Assembly (NCBI GenBank): GCA_900554565.1
Contig: USHX01000013.1
Location: 1-44,760, forward strand
Source of the DNA: an uncultured Clostridium sp.
GTDB lineage: Bacteria > Bacillota > Clostridia > TANB77 > CAG-508
Direction: 5' to 3'
Length of the DNA: 44,760 nucleotides
Each line of letters opens with the position of its first letter. The first letter of the stretch is position 1. Shown here piece by piece: positions 34,692 to 42,509 of the stretch. Below the pieces are notes generated by a model. The model saw only the letters and a program-made list of their open reading frames with translations. It was not told the origin of the DNA and ran no database searches. A program made the translations under genes and the position numbers.

Positions 34692-35066
34692 ATGAAAATA
34701 GCATGTGGCACTGATATAATAGAAATTGAAAGAGTAAAAGAAAGTATCGAAAACTTAGGAGAAAAGTTTTTAGAAAGAGTATATACAAAAAAAGAAATTG
34801 AATATTGTGAAAGCAAAAAAAAGCAAAAATATCAACACTATGCTGCACGATTTGCAGCCAAAGAAGCCTTATTTAAGGCAATATCATGGAAGCTAGAAGA
34901 CAAATATGAAATATGTTGGAAAGATATAGAAGTATTAAACAACAAGCAAGGTAGACCTGAACTAAAAGTAATAGGGGTAGACTTGAAAAACATAGAAAAT
35001 ATAGATATAAGTATATCACATTGCAAAAGTTATGCAGTAGCAAATGTAGTTGTACTTGCAAAATAA
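34692..35066 (+). CDS. acpS: Holo-[acyl-carrier-protein] synthase AcpS
   Basis: 124 residues, the normal family length. It transfers the 4'-phosphopantetheine arm of CoA to the Ser of apo-ACP in fatty-acid synthesis. D8 in GTDIIEIERV and E58 in ARFAAKEALFKA are the Mg-binding residues of the family; the C-terminus has the SISHCKSYAVANVV block. AACGAAAGGG precedes the ATG. It is followed by a 10-bp perfect hairpin. Confidence 0.95.
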   Translation: MKIACGTDIIEIERVKESIENLGEKFLERVYTKKEIEYCESKKKQKYQHYAARFAAKEALFKAISWKLEDKYEICWKDIEVLNNKQGRPELKVIGVDLKNIENIDISISHCKSYAVANVVVLAK

Positions 35067-35072
35067 AAAATG

Positions 35073-35100
35073 GGTTGGAAAATAATTTGTTTTTCCAACC
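35073..35100. terminator. Hairpin after acpS (possible terminator or processing site)
   Basis: GGTTGGAAAA pairs perfectly with TTTTCCAACC around an 8-base loop. Only weak T content follows on the plus strand, so termination efficiency is uncertain. Confidence 0.55.
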
Positions 35101-35130
35101 AAATTTGCATTTTAGAAGGGAATGATAAAA

Positions 35131-35913
35131 ATGAAACTTTTTGACAGTCATGCACACTTAGATGATGACAAATTTAATGAAGATAGAGAACAATTAATAG
35201 AACAAATTCATAACGAAAATGTAGAAAAATTCGTATCAGCAGGATATAGCTTAGAAACATCAAAAAAAGCAATAGAATTATCTAAAAAATACGAATATAT
35301 TTATCCAACATGTGGTATTTCGCCAAACGATATTCCACAAACTGAAGAAGAACTGTGGAAAGAACTAGAAAAAATAAGAAAATTAGTAAAACAAAATTCA
35401 AAAACAGTTGCAATAGGCGAAATAGGATTAGATTACCATTGGAATCAAGAAAATAAAGAACTACAAAAAAAGGCGTTTATAGAGCAAATAAAAATAGCAA
35501 ATGAATTTCAATTGCCTATACAAATACACACAAGAGAAGCAGTTATGGATACATTAGAAATTTTAAAAAACAATTATGTGAAAAAATGTGGTATTTTCCA
35601 CTGTTGTCCATTAAATAGAGAATTAGTAAAAGAAGGATTAAAACTGGGATTTTATATATCATTTGCAGGACCTGTAACATTTAAAAATTCTAAAAATGCA
35701 AATGAAATAATTGAAATGGTTCCAAATGATAGAATGTTAATTGAAACAGATAGTCCATATCTTTCTCCAGAACCATTGCGCGGAAGAAGAAATGATCCTA
35801 GAAATGTTAAATATATGGCTGCAAAAGTGGCTGAGGTAAAAGGTTTGACAGTAGAAGAAGTGGCAGAAATTACATATAATAATGCAATGAAAGTGTTTGA
35901 AATAGATGAATAA
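35131..35913 (+). CDS. TatD family metal-dependent hydrolase (DNase)
   Basis: 260 residues. The start ATG at 35131 is about 10 bases after AGAAGGGA; the ATG at 35122 is too close to that site. TIM-barrel metal ligands are visible: H7 and H9 in DSHAHLDD, E in GEIGLDYHW, H in IHTREA, H in GIFHCCP and D in ETDSPYLSP. Family members are Mg-dependent 3'-5' exonucleases or D-aminoacyl-tRNA deacylase-like enzymes. The paralogue (TatD versus YcfH/YabD) cannot be settled here. It converges on htpX, with a small hairpin at 35969-35992 between them. Confidence 0.93.
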   Translation: MKLFDSHAHLDDDKFNEDREQLIEQIHNENVEKFVSAGYSLETSKKAIELSKKYEYIYPTCGISPNDIPQTEEELWKELEKIRKLVKQNSKTVAIGEIGLDYHWNQENKELQKKAFIEQIKIANEFQLPIQIHTREAVMDTLEILKNNYVKKCGIFHCCPLNRELVKEGLKLGFYISFAGPVTFKNSKNANEIIEMVPNDRMLIETDSPYLSPEPLRGRRNDPRNVKYMAAKVAEVKGLTVEEVAEITYNNAMKVFEIDE

Positions 35914-35968
35914 AAAATATATAGTTCCTTTTTCACATTATAAGAAAGTTAATATTTTCATAAATGAA

Positions 35969-35992
35969 AGAGCCAGTGCATGTACTGACTCT
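35969..35992. terminator. Weak hairpin between convergent tatD-family gene and htpX
   Basis: AGAG-C-CAGT pairs with ACTG-A-CTCT around a 6-base loop, with one mismatch. It overlaps the htpX stop codon (35993-35991). The flanking T tracts are poor. Confidence 0.4.
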
Positions 35993-36900
35993 ATTTGATA
36001 TTTCTTAAAGCTTCAATACGATTTTCTGTACTAGGATGTGTTGACCACAAACTAGAAGATTTTCTTTTGCCCTCATCTGTATTTTTCTTAAAAGGATTAA
36101 CAATATACATATTTGCAGTAGCAGAATTTGCTGTTTTCAATTGGTTAGCATCTGCTTCTAATTTTTGCAAAGCAGAAATCAAACCATCTGGGTTACGAGT
36201 AAATTCTACAGCAGTACTATCAGCTAAAAATTCTCTTTTTCTAGATAAAGCAAGTTGCATTAATGAACCAAAAATTGGTGCTAAAATTAAGCAAACCAAT
36301 CCGAAGTAATATTAAAATGCCATTTGCTTTGCTATCACTATCAGAATCATTATCCTTCAAACCACCCCAAAAGATGGTTCTAGAAAACATATCTGAAAGC
36401 ATAACAATAAATCCGACCATAACTGAAACAACTAAACTAAGGCGAATATCATAATTTTTAATATGGCTCATCTCATGAGCAATAACGCCTTCTAATTCAT
36501 AGTAGTCAAGTTTCTCAAGAAGTGCTGTAGTAACACAAATAACTGCATTTTCAGGATTCCTTCCAGTTGCAAAAGCATTTGGCTGTTCATCTTCAACAAC
36601 ATATAAACGTGGTTTATGTGAAAGCCCAGAAGCAACCATCAATGAATCCAATATATTTGTTAACTTTAAATCCTCTTCTTTAGTTGCAGGTCTAGCATTA
36701 CTTAAAGACAAAACAATTTTATCACTGTAATAATAAGAACCCCATGCAGAAGCAATAGAGAAAATCAAAGCAATAACAATTGACATTTCTCCAAGTTTCA
36801 ATGCATTACAAATGTAATACACAATTAGGGTAATAAATAACATGAAAATCCCAATAATAATGCCAGACTCAAATTTGTTCTTTTTTGTAGTTTCAAACAT
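35991..36900 (-). CDS. htpX: HtpX family M48 zinc metalloprotease, requires a +1 frameshift at CGG (site 4)
   Basis: Two frames join into a 302-residue protein, the usual HtpX length, if the C at 36303 is skipped. The first 199 codons give two N-terminal helices (IIIGIFMLFITLIVYYIC; IVIALIFSIASAWGSYYY), ARPATKEEDLKL, NAFATGRNPENAVICVT and the zinc site HEMSH (142-146). After the shift come GLVCLILAPIFGSLMQLALS and SRKREFLADSTAVEF with the third zinc ligand E223, then WSTHPSTENRIEALRNI. Without shifting the product ends at TAG 36243 after NFSTNFWFINATCFI and lacks E223, so it should be inactive. Family role: quality control of membrane proteins. A GGAG site precedes the ATG; lemA lies 20 bp upstream in the same operon. 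Confidence 0.88.
36300..36303 (-). other. CGG-A +1 frameshift site 4 (htpX)
   Basis: On the minus strand the zero frame reads TTA CTT CGG ATT GGT TTG and soon leaves the HtpX pattern. Skipping the C gives TTA CTT GGA TTG GTT TGC, i.e. LLGLVCLILAPIFG, which restores the conserved third helix and the RKREFLAD motif. This is the strongest independent case because HtpX is a well-known family unrelated to the adhesins. Confidence 0.85.
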
Positions 36901-36920
36901 AAAATTCAGACTCCATATTA

Positions 36921-37484
36921 TTAATTATTATTTCCAAAATCAACTTTAACATTTTTTCTAGCCTCATCGCTTTCAGCTTTAAATAAGTCACGAGCTGTAA
37001 AATTAAACATTCCAGCAACGATGTTAGAAGGGAATAGTTGTAATTTGGCATTATACATAGTTACTGCATCATTATAAAATTGTCTTGAAAAAGAAATTTT
37101 ATTTTCAGTATTTCTTAATTCTTCTGATAAATCAGCAAAGTTTTGATTTGCTTTTAATTCAGGATAACTTTCAGAAACAGCCATAATTGTTTTTAAAGTG
37201 TTTGAAAGTTCACCATCTAAATTAGCTTTTTCAGAAACACTAGTTGCATTAGCCCATGAAGTTCTAAGTGCAGCTATTTTTTCGAAAGTTTCTTTCTCAT
37301 GTGTCATATAACCTTTCACAGTTTCAACAAAGTTTGGAATTAAATCAAATCTTCTTTGTAATTGAACGTCAATTTGACTCCAAGCATTGTCAACTTTTAA
37401 TCTAGCTTGAACTAGACCGTTGTATAAGCTTATAATTGCGACAATAATTATAACTAAGACAGCTAAAATAATTAAACCAACCAT
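36921..37484 (-). CDS. lemA: LemA family protein
   Basis: 187 residues: one N-terminal membrane helix (IILAVLVIIIVAIISLY), then the LemA helical bundle with VDNAWSQIDVQLQRRFDLIP, NFVETVKGYMTHE, SESYPELKANQNF and RQFYNDAVTMYNAKLQLFPS. Length and motifs are typical. LemA and HtpX genes are frequent neighbours; the molecular role of LemA is unclear. An AGGAGGAAT site precedes the ATG, and htpX follows after 20 bp. Confidence 0.95.
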   Translation of the reverse strand: MVGLIILAVLVIIIVAIISLYNGLVQARLKVDNAWSQIDVQLQRRFDLIPNFVETVKGYMTHEKETFEKIAALRTSWANATSVSEKANLDGELSNTLKTIMAVSESYPELKANQNFADLSEELRNTENKISFSRQFYNDAVTMYNAKLQLFPSNIVAGMFNFTARDLFKAESDEARKNVKVDFGNNN

Positions 37485-37517
37485 AGATAATTCCTCCTAT
37501 CTTAATAAATATAAGTT

Positions 37518-37546
37518 ATAATATCATAATAGAATAAAATATACAA
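37518..37546 (-). promoter_or_regulatory. Promoter of lemA-htpX
   Basis: Read on the minus strand: TTGTAT (37546-37541), a 17-bp spacer, and TATTAT (37523-37518). This is about 35 bp upstream of the lemA start. Confidence 0.65.
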
Positions 37547-37824
37547 TAAAAAATATTCAAAAAGTATTGCAATAATGCAAATAATTTGTTAGAATAGGTA
37601 ACATAAGTTTTGCAAGTACTAGCAATATCAAAATTTATAAATTATAATTTATTCAAAAATTAAATCAAAAGCCGATTCGGGCAAAAATTCAACAAAATAG
37701 AAAATAAAAAGCAAAAAAAATAATATGTATTAAAAATATTATCAATATTACCAATAGGTAAATATTGAATGAAATAGTATTGAAACCAAGTTACGTTTTT
37801 TGTAAAATGAAAGGAGAAGAAAAC
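37547..37824. other. AT-rich intergenic region before the Rpn-like genes
   Basis: No gene is visible. Near 37743-37769 there is an imperfect palindrome TCAATATTACC-AATA-GGTAAATATTGA that resembles the inverted repeats in front of adhesin units 2 and 3. A TTGAAA-N17-TAAAAT promoter-like pair at 37780-37808 sits so close to the ribosome binding site that I do not rely on it. Confidence 0.45.
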
Positions 37825-38130
37825 ATGCAAACATACACATATAAAGAATGTTTGCCATACCTGAATCAAAATAGGGTAATGGAAGAAGGAGAGGAAGATG
37901 ATACTATGTTCATAGACATATTAAGAAAATATTTTGATGATAAGGAAGAAAAGGCTGTAAAAGAGGCAGTAGAAAAAGTAACAAAAACTGTTGAAAAAAA
38001 TACAACAAAAACAACTACATATGAATTAATAAAGGAAATGCTAAAAAATAATGCAGATGAAGAATTCATAAAAAAAGTTACAAAAATATCAAATCAAGAA
38101 CTAAAAGAAATAAAAGCAGCAATGTGTTAA
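37825..38130 (+). CDS. Rpn-like protein lacking the nuclease core (C-terminal domain only)
   Basis: ATG 37825 follows GAAAGGAGAAG and gives 101 residues. The first ~12 residues (MQTYTYKECLPYL) match the start of the downstream full-length Rpn (MQKYTYIDYLRYQ). Then about 230 codons including the nuclease core are missing, and the C-terminal domain resumes (EDDTMFIDILRKYFDDKEEK ... QELKEIKAAMC). An internal ATG at 37906 also has a strong GAAGGAG upstream. In E. coli a short C-terminal Rpn product blocks the full nuclease. This gene could play the same role or be a simple deletion remnant. Confidence 0.7.
   Translation: MQTYTYKECLPYLNQNRVMEEGEEDDTMFIDILRKYFDDKEEKAVKEAVEKVTKTVEKNTTKTTTYELIKEMLKNNADEEFIKKVTKISNQELKEIKAAMC
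37893..37955 (+). repeat. 63-bp direct repeat shared by the two Rpn-like genes (copy 1; copy 2 at 38938-39000)
   Basis: The two 63-bp stretches differ at one base that I can see (C versus T at the FID codons). They include the internal ribosome binding site and ATG. Homology continues to both stops with more changes. Confidence 0.85.
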
Positions 38131-38170
38131 TAAAATAGGGGCTATATATAAACATGAAAGGAGCAAATAC

Positions 38171-39151
38171 ATGCAAAAATATACATATATAGATTACCTA
38201 AGATATCAAGAAGGAAGCTTAGGAGTGAGAGAAGAAGAAACAAAATATGTAATAGAAAAAACAAAGAAACAAAAGCATGACAAAATCTTTAAAGAAATAT
38301 TGGACAATAAAAGAGAAGGTGCAAAAATTATAAATAAAAAATCTGATTATAAAATATCAGAAAGTGAGTTGGAAAAATATAATAGAAAGTTTGTATTACC
38401 AGAACTTGAAAACAGAGAATCAGATGTAATATATAAATTAAAAGGTAAGCCAGTATTTTTTTTAATAGAACATCAAACCAAAGTGGATTATTCAATGCCA
38501 TTTAGAATGTTGGAATATAGTATGGCAATAATAAAGAGTGCTATAACTAAAGAAAAAATGAAAAGTAGTAAAGAGATATTTCCTGTAGTTATACCAATAG
38601 TTTTGTATACTGGAAGAGAAAAATGGAAAGTTCCAATAACACTAGAAGAAAGACAATATGAGAGCAAAAGCCAAAATCTACAATTCAAATATAACTTAGT
38701 AGATGGAAGCAAAATATCAAAAGAAGAGTTGATGAGAAAAGACAGTATTTTATCAAAAGCAATACTTTTAGAAAAGCTAGATAATCCAGAAGAAATATTA
38801 GAAACATTAAAAGAAATAACTAAAAAAGATTTGGATTCAGATGAAAAATATTTTATAAATTTAATATTAAAATATTTATTACCGGAAAAATTAATCAAAG
38901 AGAAAACAAAAGGAATTTTAGAAAATTTAAAAGGAAAGGAAGATGATACTATGTTTATAGACATATTAAGAAAATATTTTGATGATAAGGAAGAAAAGGC
39001 AGTGAAAGAGGCTGTGGAAGACACAACAAAATCAACTACATATGAATTGATAAAAGAAATGCTAAGAAAAAATATTGATGAAAAAACGGTAATAGAGGTT
39101 ACAAAAATAACAGATCAAGAATTAAAAGAAATAAAAGCAGCAATGTGTTAA
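38171..39151 (+). CDS. Rpn family recombination-promoting nuclease / putative transposase (PD-(D/E)XK)
   Basis: 326 residues; GAAAGGAGC precedes the ATG. The N-terminal half carries the PD-(D/E)XK nuclease fold of the Transposase_31/Rpn family: HDKIFKEIL near 36, then ESDVIYKL with the catalytic-type Asp, and FFLIEHQTKVDYSMPFRMLE with the E-x-Q pair. The C-terminal ~65 residues form the domain shared with the 37825 gene. An internal ATG at 38951 is preceded by GGAAAGGA and could start a short C-terminal product of 67 residues. E. coli relatives are DNA endonucleases involved in phage defence. No IS ends or target duplications are visible, so it is not called a mobile element. Confidence 0.85.
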   Translation: MQKYTYIDYLRYQEGSLGVREEETKYVIEKTKKQKHDKIFKEILDNKREGAKIINKKSDYKISESELEKYNRKFVLPELENRESDVIYKLKGKPVFFLIEHQTKVDYSMPFRMLEYSMAIIKSAITKEKMKSSKEIFPVVIPIVLYTGREKWKVPITLEERQYESKSQNLQFKYNLVDGSKISKEELMRKDSILSKAILLEKLDNPEEILETLKEITKKDLDSDEKYFINLILKYLLPEKLIKEKTKGILENLKGKEDDTMFIDILRKYFDDKEEKAVKEAVEDTTKSTTYELIKEMLRKNIDEKTVIEVTKITDQELKEIKAAMC

Positions 39152-39314
39152 AAATAAAATGTAATAAAAATGAAATAAAAGCATATAATAAAATATAGCA
39201 AAAAATGAAAAACTAGCAAATGGACAAATTATTTATACTTCAGAAAAGAGCAACATAAAACGACAAAAATCGAAAAACACAAAACATATGCAAGAGTAAG
39301 AAAATCGGTAGAAT

Positions 39315-39343
39315 TTGACAAAACAGCAAAAAAATAGTATAAT
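39315..39343 (+). promoter_or_regulatory. Consensus sigma-A promoter of the 3D-domain protein gene
   Basis: Perfect TTGACA (39315-39320), a 17-bp spacer, and perfect TATAAT (39338-39343). This is the best promoter match in the window. AAGGAGGT follows at 39359-39365. Confidence 0.85.
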
Positions 39344-39377
39344 AAACATGTTGCCAAAAAGGAGGTAATTAATTTTT

Positions 39378-40331
39378 ATGAAAAGAGAAGAAAAAGCTTC
39401 AATTTCTATAATGAAAATCATATGTGTAACAATAATCTTGATTTTAATATCAGGAATCGGAGTATTAGCAGTAAACACAAACCTAAAAGATGTAAAAATT
39501 ATTTTACAAAACGGATATGAAATGACAGCACTAACAGGAAAAACAACTGTTAAAGAAGTGCTAGAAGAAAACAACATAGTACTAGAAGAAAAACAAAAAA
39601 CAATTCCAGACCAAGAAACTGAAATAGAAGCTGGTCAAACAATACAAATAACAGACAAATCATACAACGAAGTTCAAATATCAAAAATATCAGAAGAAGG
39701 TGTAAAAACATCACTAGACCAATTACTAGAAAACTATGCACCAATAACTGAAAAAATAGTAGTTGAACAAGTTGCAATACCATATGAAACAGTTACAAGA
39801 AACACAACAGGAACAGAAGAAAATGTAACAAACAAAGTTCTAAAAGAAGGAAAAGATGGACTAAAAGAAGTAACATACAAAATAAAATATCAAAATGACG
39901 TAGAAATTGAAAAAACAGTAATATCAGAAGTAGTAGTAAAAGAACCAGAAAACAAAATAGTTCAAGTTAAAAAAAAGGCTACAAAAACAACATCAAGAGC
40001 TGCAGAAACATCAAGAACACCAGTATCAACAACATCAACAGCAGTAATTGGTGGTGAAACATATAAAATAACAGCATACTGTTCATGTGCAAAATGTTGT
40101 GGAAAATCAACAGGAAGAACAGCATCAGGAGCAAAAGCAACAGCAGGAGTAACAGTTGCAGCACCAGCCAAATTCGCATTTGGAACAAAACTAAATATAG
40201 GTGGACACGTATATACAGTACAAGATAGAGGTGGAGCAATACAAGGAAACAGAATAGACGTATATGTAAGCTCACACTCAGCAGCATTACAATGGGGAGT
40301 AAAATACTTACCAGTAAGTGTTGCTAACTAA
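39378..40331 (+). CDS. YabE-like secreted protein with DUF348/G5 and 3D domains
   Basis: 317 residues with an N-terminal signal-anchor helix (IMKIICVTIILILISGIGVL). A DUF348-type ubiquitin-like module (about 33-90: ILQNGYEMTALTGKTTVKEV) and a G5-like module (about 110-190) follow, then a short Thr/Ser linker. The C-terminal 3D domain (about 225-314) has YCSCAKCCGKSTGRTASG, FGTKLNIGG, VQDRGGAI and NRIDVYVSSH with the conserved Asp residues. The architecture matches YabE/RpfB-type peptidoglycan-active lytic enzymes. It is exported and likely acts on the cell wall at high expression, given the consensus promoter. The Shine-Dalgarno to ATG distance (about 12) is slightly long. It is monocistronic, with a terminator after it. 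Confidence 0.9.
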   Translation: MKREEKASISIMKIICVTIILILISGIGVLAVNTNLKDVKIILQNGYEMTALTGKTTVKEVLEENNIVLEEKQKTIPDQETEIEAGQTIQITDKSYNEVQISKISEEGVKTSLDQLLENYAPITEKIVVEQVAIPYETVTRNTTGTEENVTNKVLKEGKDGLKEVTYKIKYQNDVEIEKTVISEVVVKEPENKIVQVKKKATKTTSRAAETSRTPVSTTSTAVIGGETYKITAYCSCAKCCGKSTGRTASGAKATAGVTVAAPAKFAFGTKLNIGGHVYTVQDRGGAIQGNRIDVYVSSHSAALQWGVKYLPVSVAN

Positions 40332-40346
40332 ATAATTGAATATAAA

Positions 40347-40377
40347 ATCAAAACCAGCCAAAAGCTGGTTTTTTGAT
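40347..40377 (+). terminator. Intrinsic terminator after the 3D-domain gene
   Basis: TCAAAACCAGC pairs with GCTGGTTTTTTGA around the loop CAAAA, with a T run. Confidence 0.9.
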
Positions 40378-40413
40378 ATTATAGGAAAATTCTAAAATAA
40401 ATCACAATAAATA

Positions 40414-40443
40414 TTGCTAAAAATCGGGAAAAAGTGATATACT
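40414..40443 (+). promoter_or_regulatory. Putative promoter of xth
   Basis: TTGCTA at 40414-40419, an 18-bp spacer, and TATACT at 40438-40443. The leader is about 65 bp, with AAAGGAAT before the ATG at 40516. Confidence 0.55.
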
Positions 40444-40515
40444 TATAAAACAAAGAAACAATGGTTTATAGGTAGAACCACGAAAAATCTAAATATATAA
40501 AAAGGAATTAAAATT

Positions 40516-41274
40516 ATGAAATTAATATCATGGAATGTAAACGGAATACGAGCATGTATAACAAAAGGATTTAAAGAATTCTTTAAAACAGCAAATGCAG
40601 ACATATTCTGTATACAAGAAACAAAATGTCAAAAAGGACAAGTAGAATTAGAATTCGAAGGATATAAAAGCTATTGGAACAGTGCAGAAAAGAAAGGCTA
40701 TTCAGGAACAGCAATATTCACAAAAAAAGAACCGTTGAATGTAACATATGGAATAGGAATAGAAGAACATGACAAAGAAGGAAGAGTAATAACACTAGAA
40801 TACGAGAAATTCTACATGGTAAATATATATACACCAAATTCAAAAAGAGAATTAGAGAGACTAGAATATAGACAAATATGGGAAGATGAAATAAGAAAAT
40901 ACTTACTAAAATTGAACGAAACAAAACCAGTAATAATGTGTGGTGACCTAAATGTAGCACACAAAGAAATAGACTTAAAAAATCCAAAAACCAACCATAG
41001 AAGTGCAGGTTTTACAGATGAAGAAAGAAATAAAATGACAGAACTTTTACAAGCAGGATTTATAGACAGTTTTAGATATTTATATCCAACACAAGAAAAT
41101 ATCTATAGCTGGTGGTCATATATGAGAAAAGCAAGAGAAAAGAATGTAGGGTGGAGAATAGACTATTTTATAGTATCAAAAGACATAGAAAGCAAAATAA
41201 AAGAAGCAAGAATAGATACCGACATTTTAGGAAGTGACCACTGTCCAGTAGAATTAGAAATAGATATAAAATAA
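40516..41274 (+). CDS. xth: Exodeoxyribonuclease III
   Basis: 252 residues, full family length. A Mg-dependent AP endonuclease and 3'-5' exonuclease of base-excision repair. Visible catalytic motifs: WNVNGIRA, IQETKCQ (metal-binding Glu), GYSGTAIFTK, GDLNVAHKEIDLKNP (catalytic Asp/Asn), RSAGFTDEER, WSYMRKAREKNVGWRIDYF and GSDHCPVELE (catalytic His). A transporter gene follows at 22 bp. Confidence 0.95.
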   Translation: MKLISWNVNGIRACITKGFKEFFKTANADIFCIQETKCQKGQVELEFEGYKSYWNSAEKKGYSGTAIFTKKEPLNVTYGIGIEEHDKEGRVITLEYEKFYMVNIYTPNSKRELERLEYRQIWEDEIRKYLLKLNETKPVIMCGDLNVAHKEIDLKNPKTNHRSAGFTDEERNKMTELLQAGFIDSFRYLYPTQENIYSWWSYMRKAREKNVGWRIDYFIVSKDIESKIKEARIDTDILGSDHCPVELEIDIK

Positions 41275-41295
41275 TAGAGATTGGAGAAAAATAAA

Positions 41296-42438
41296 ATGAG
41301 CGAAATAAAAAATCATTGGAAAAAATGGATATACTGGTTTTTGCTAGGAGTAGCAATAATAGTAGTATATAAAGCATTAGACAACTTTGGAAATATAATG
41401 GGAGAAGTAGGGAAATTTTTTGATATACTAGGACCATTTTTAGCAGGAATACTAATTTCGTATTTACTTTACATGCCATGCAAAAAGATAGAAGAAGCAT
41501 ACACAAAATCAAAAAGCAAATTAATAAGAAAAAAATCAAGAACATTAAGTATAATAACAGTTTATTTAATAGTAGTGTTATTAATAATGATACTAATAAA
41601 CTTTATATTACCAGTAGTAATAGAAAGTGTCACAGAGCTATTTAACAACCTTCAATGGTATGTAGACACAGCAATTCATAAATACAATGAACTACCAGAA
41701 GACTCAATGCTAAAAGGAGAAATAGTAAAAGAATTAATAACAAATGTACAAAATATTAATTTAAAAAAATACTTTAATTTAGATAATGTGTTAGGATATT
41801 TAATGGGAGCAATAAATGCCGTAACAAGTGTATTTAACGTATTTGTAGCAGTAATTGTATCAATATATATATTATCAGAAAGAACACAAATTATAAAATC
41901 ATTAAAGAAATTTGCAGCAGCAATGTTTAAAGACAAAACATATAAAAACATAGACAAATATTTCAACAATTCAAACGAAATATTCTTCAAATTTGTAGCA
42001 AGTCAATTTTTAGATGCAGTTGTAGTGGGAATATTAACAACAATAGCAATGACAATAATGAAAATAAAATTTGCTCCATTACTAGGATTCATGATAGGGC
42101 TATTTAACATGATACCATACATAGGAGCAATAATTGCGGTAGTACTGGCAGGATTAATAACATTAATAACTGGTGGATTATCACAAGCAATATGGATGTT
42201 AATAGTTGTAATAATATTGCAACAAATAGATGCAAACATCATAAATCCAAAAATAATAGGACAATCATTAAAAATAAGTCCATTACTTGTAATATTTGCA
42301 GTAACTGTTGGTGGAGCATATTTTGGAATATTAGGAATGTTCCTAGCTGTGCCAGTTATGGCTGTTATAAAAATAGTAATAGAAGACTATGTTAATATGA
42401 AATTAGCAGAAAAACAAAAGGATAATATCGATTACTAA
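41296..42438 (+). CDS. AI-2E family transporter (PerM/YtvI-like membrane protein)
   Basis: 380 residues from ATG 41296, about 8 bases after TTGGAGAAA; the in-frame TTG at 41281 is part of that site. There are about eight transmembrane helices, including IYWFLLGVAIIVVYKAL, LAGILISYLLYM and TLSIITVYLIVVLLIMIL. The conserved later region has FKFVASQFLDAVVVG, LLGFMIGLFNMIPYIGA, QQIDANIINPKIIG and FGILGMFLAVPVMAV, typical of this family. Substrates vary (Na+/H+ antiport and signalling molecules are reported in relatives); none can be assigned here. Confidence 0.9.
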   Translation: MSEIKNHWKKWIYWFLLGVAIIVVYKALDNFGNIMGEVGKFFDILGPFLAGILISYLLYMPCKKIEEAYTKSKSKLIRKKSRTLSIITVYLIVVLLIMILINFILPVVIESVTELFNNLQWYVDTAIHKYNELPEDSMLKGEIVKELITNVQNINLKKYFNLDNVLGYLMGAINAVTSVFNVFVAVIVSIYILSERTQIIKSLKKFAAAMFKDKTYKNIDKYFNNSNEIFFKFVASQFLDAVVVGILTTIAMTIMKIKFAPLLGFMIGLFNMIPYIGAIIAVVLAGLITLITGGLSQAIWMLIVVIILQQIDANIINPKIIGQSLKISPLLVIFAVTVGGAYFGILGMFLAVPVMAVIKIVIEDYVNMKLAEKQKDNIDY

Positions 42439-42444
42439 AGAGCC

Positions 42445-42473
42445 TTTACAACTACAAAACCTTATAGTATAAT
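42445..42473 (+). promoter_or_regulatory. Promoter of the small multidrug export family gene
   Basis: TTTACA (42445-42450), a 17-bp spacer, and TATAAT (42468-42473), 37 bp before the ATG with AAGGAG between. Confidence 0.7.
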
Positions 42474-42509
42474 GAGGCTTGGTAAAATAAGAAAATAAGG
42501 AGAATAAAC

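Noticed and set aside
35122..35130. ATG 35122 as start of the TatD-family gene
   Set aside because: It is only one or two bases from the ribosome binding site; ATG 35131 starts directly at the conserved MKLFDSHAH.
878..36303. CGG as a reassigned sense codon (for example Trp or Gln, as reported in some Bacillota)
   Set aside because: Reassignment would not change the frame. At all four sites the homologous protein continues only in the +1 frame, so plain reassignment does not explain them.
38171..39151. Rpn gene as part of an insertion sequence
   Set aside because: No terminal inverted repeats or target-site duplications are visible around it; the repeat with the 37825 gene is a gene-internal duplication.
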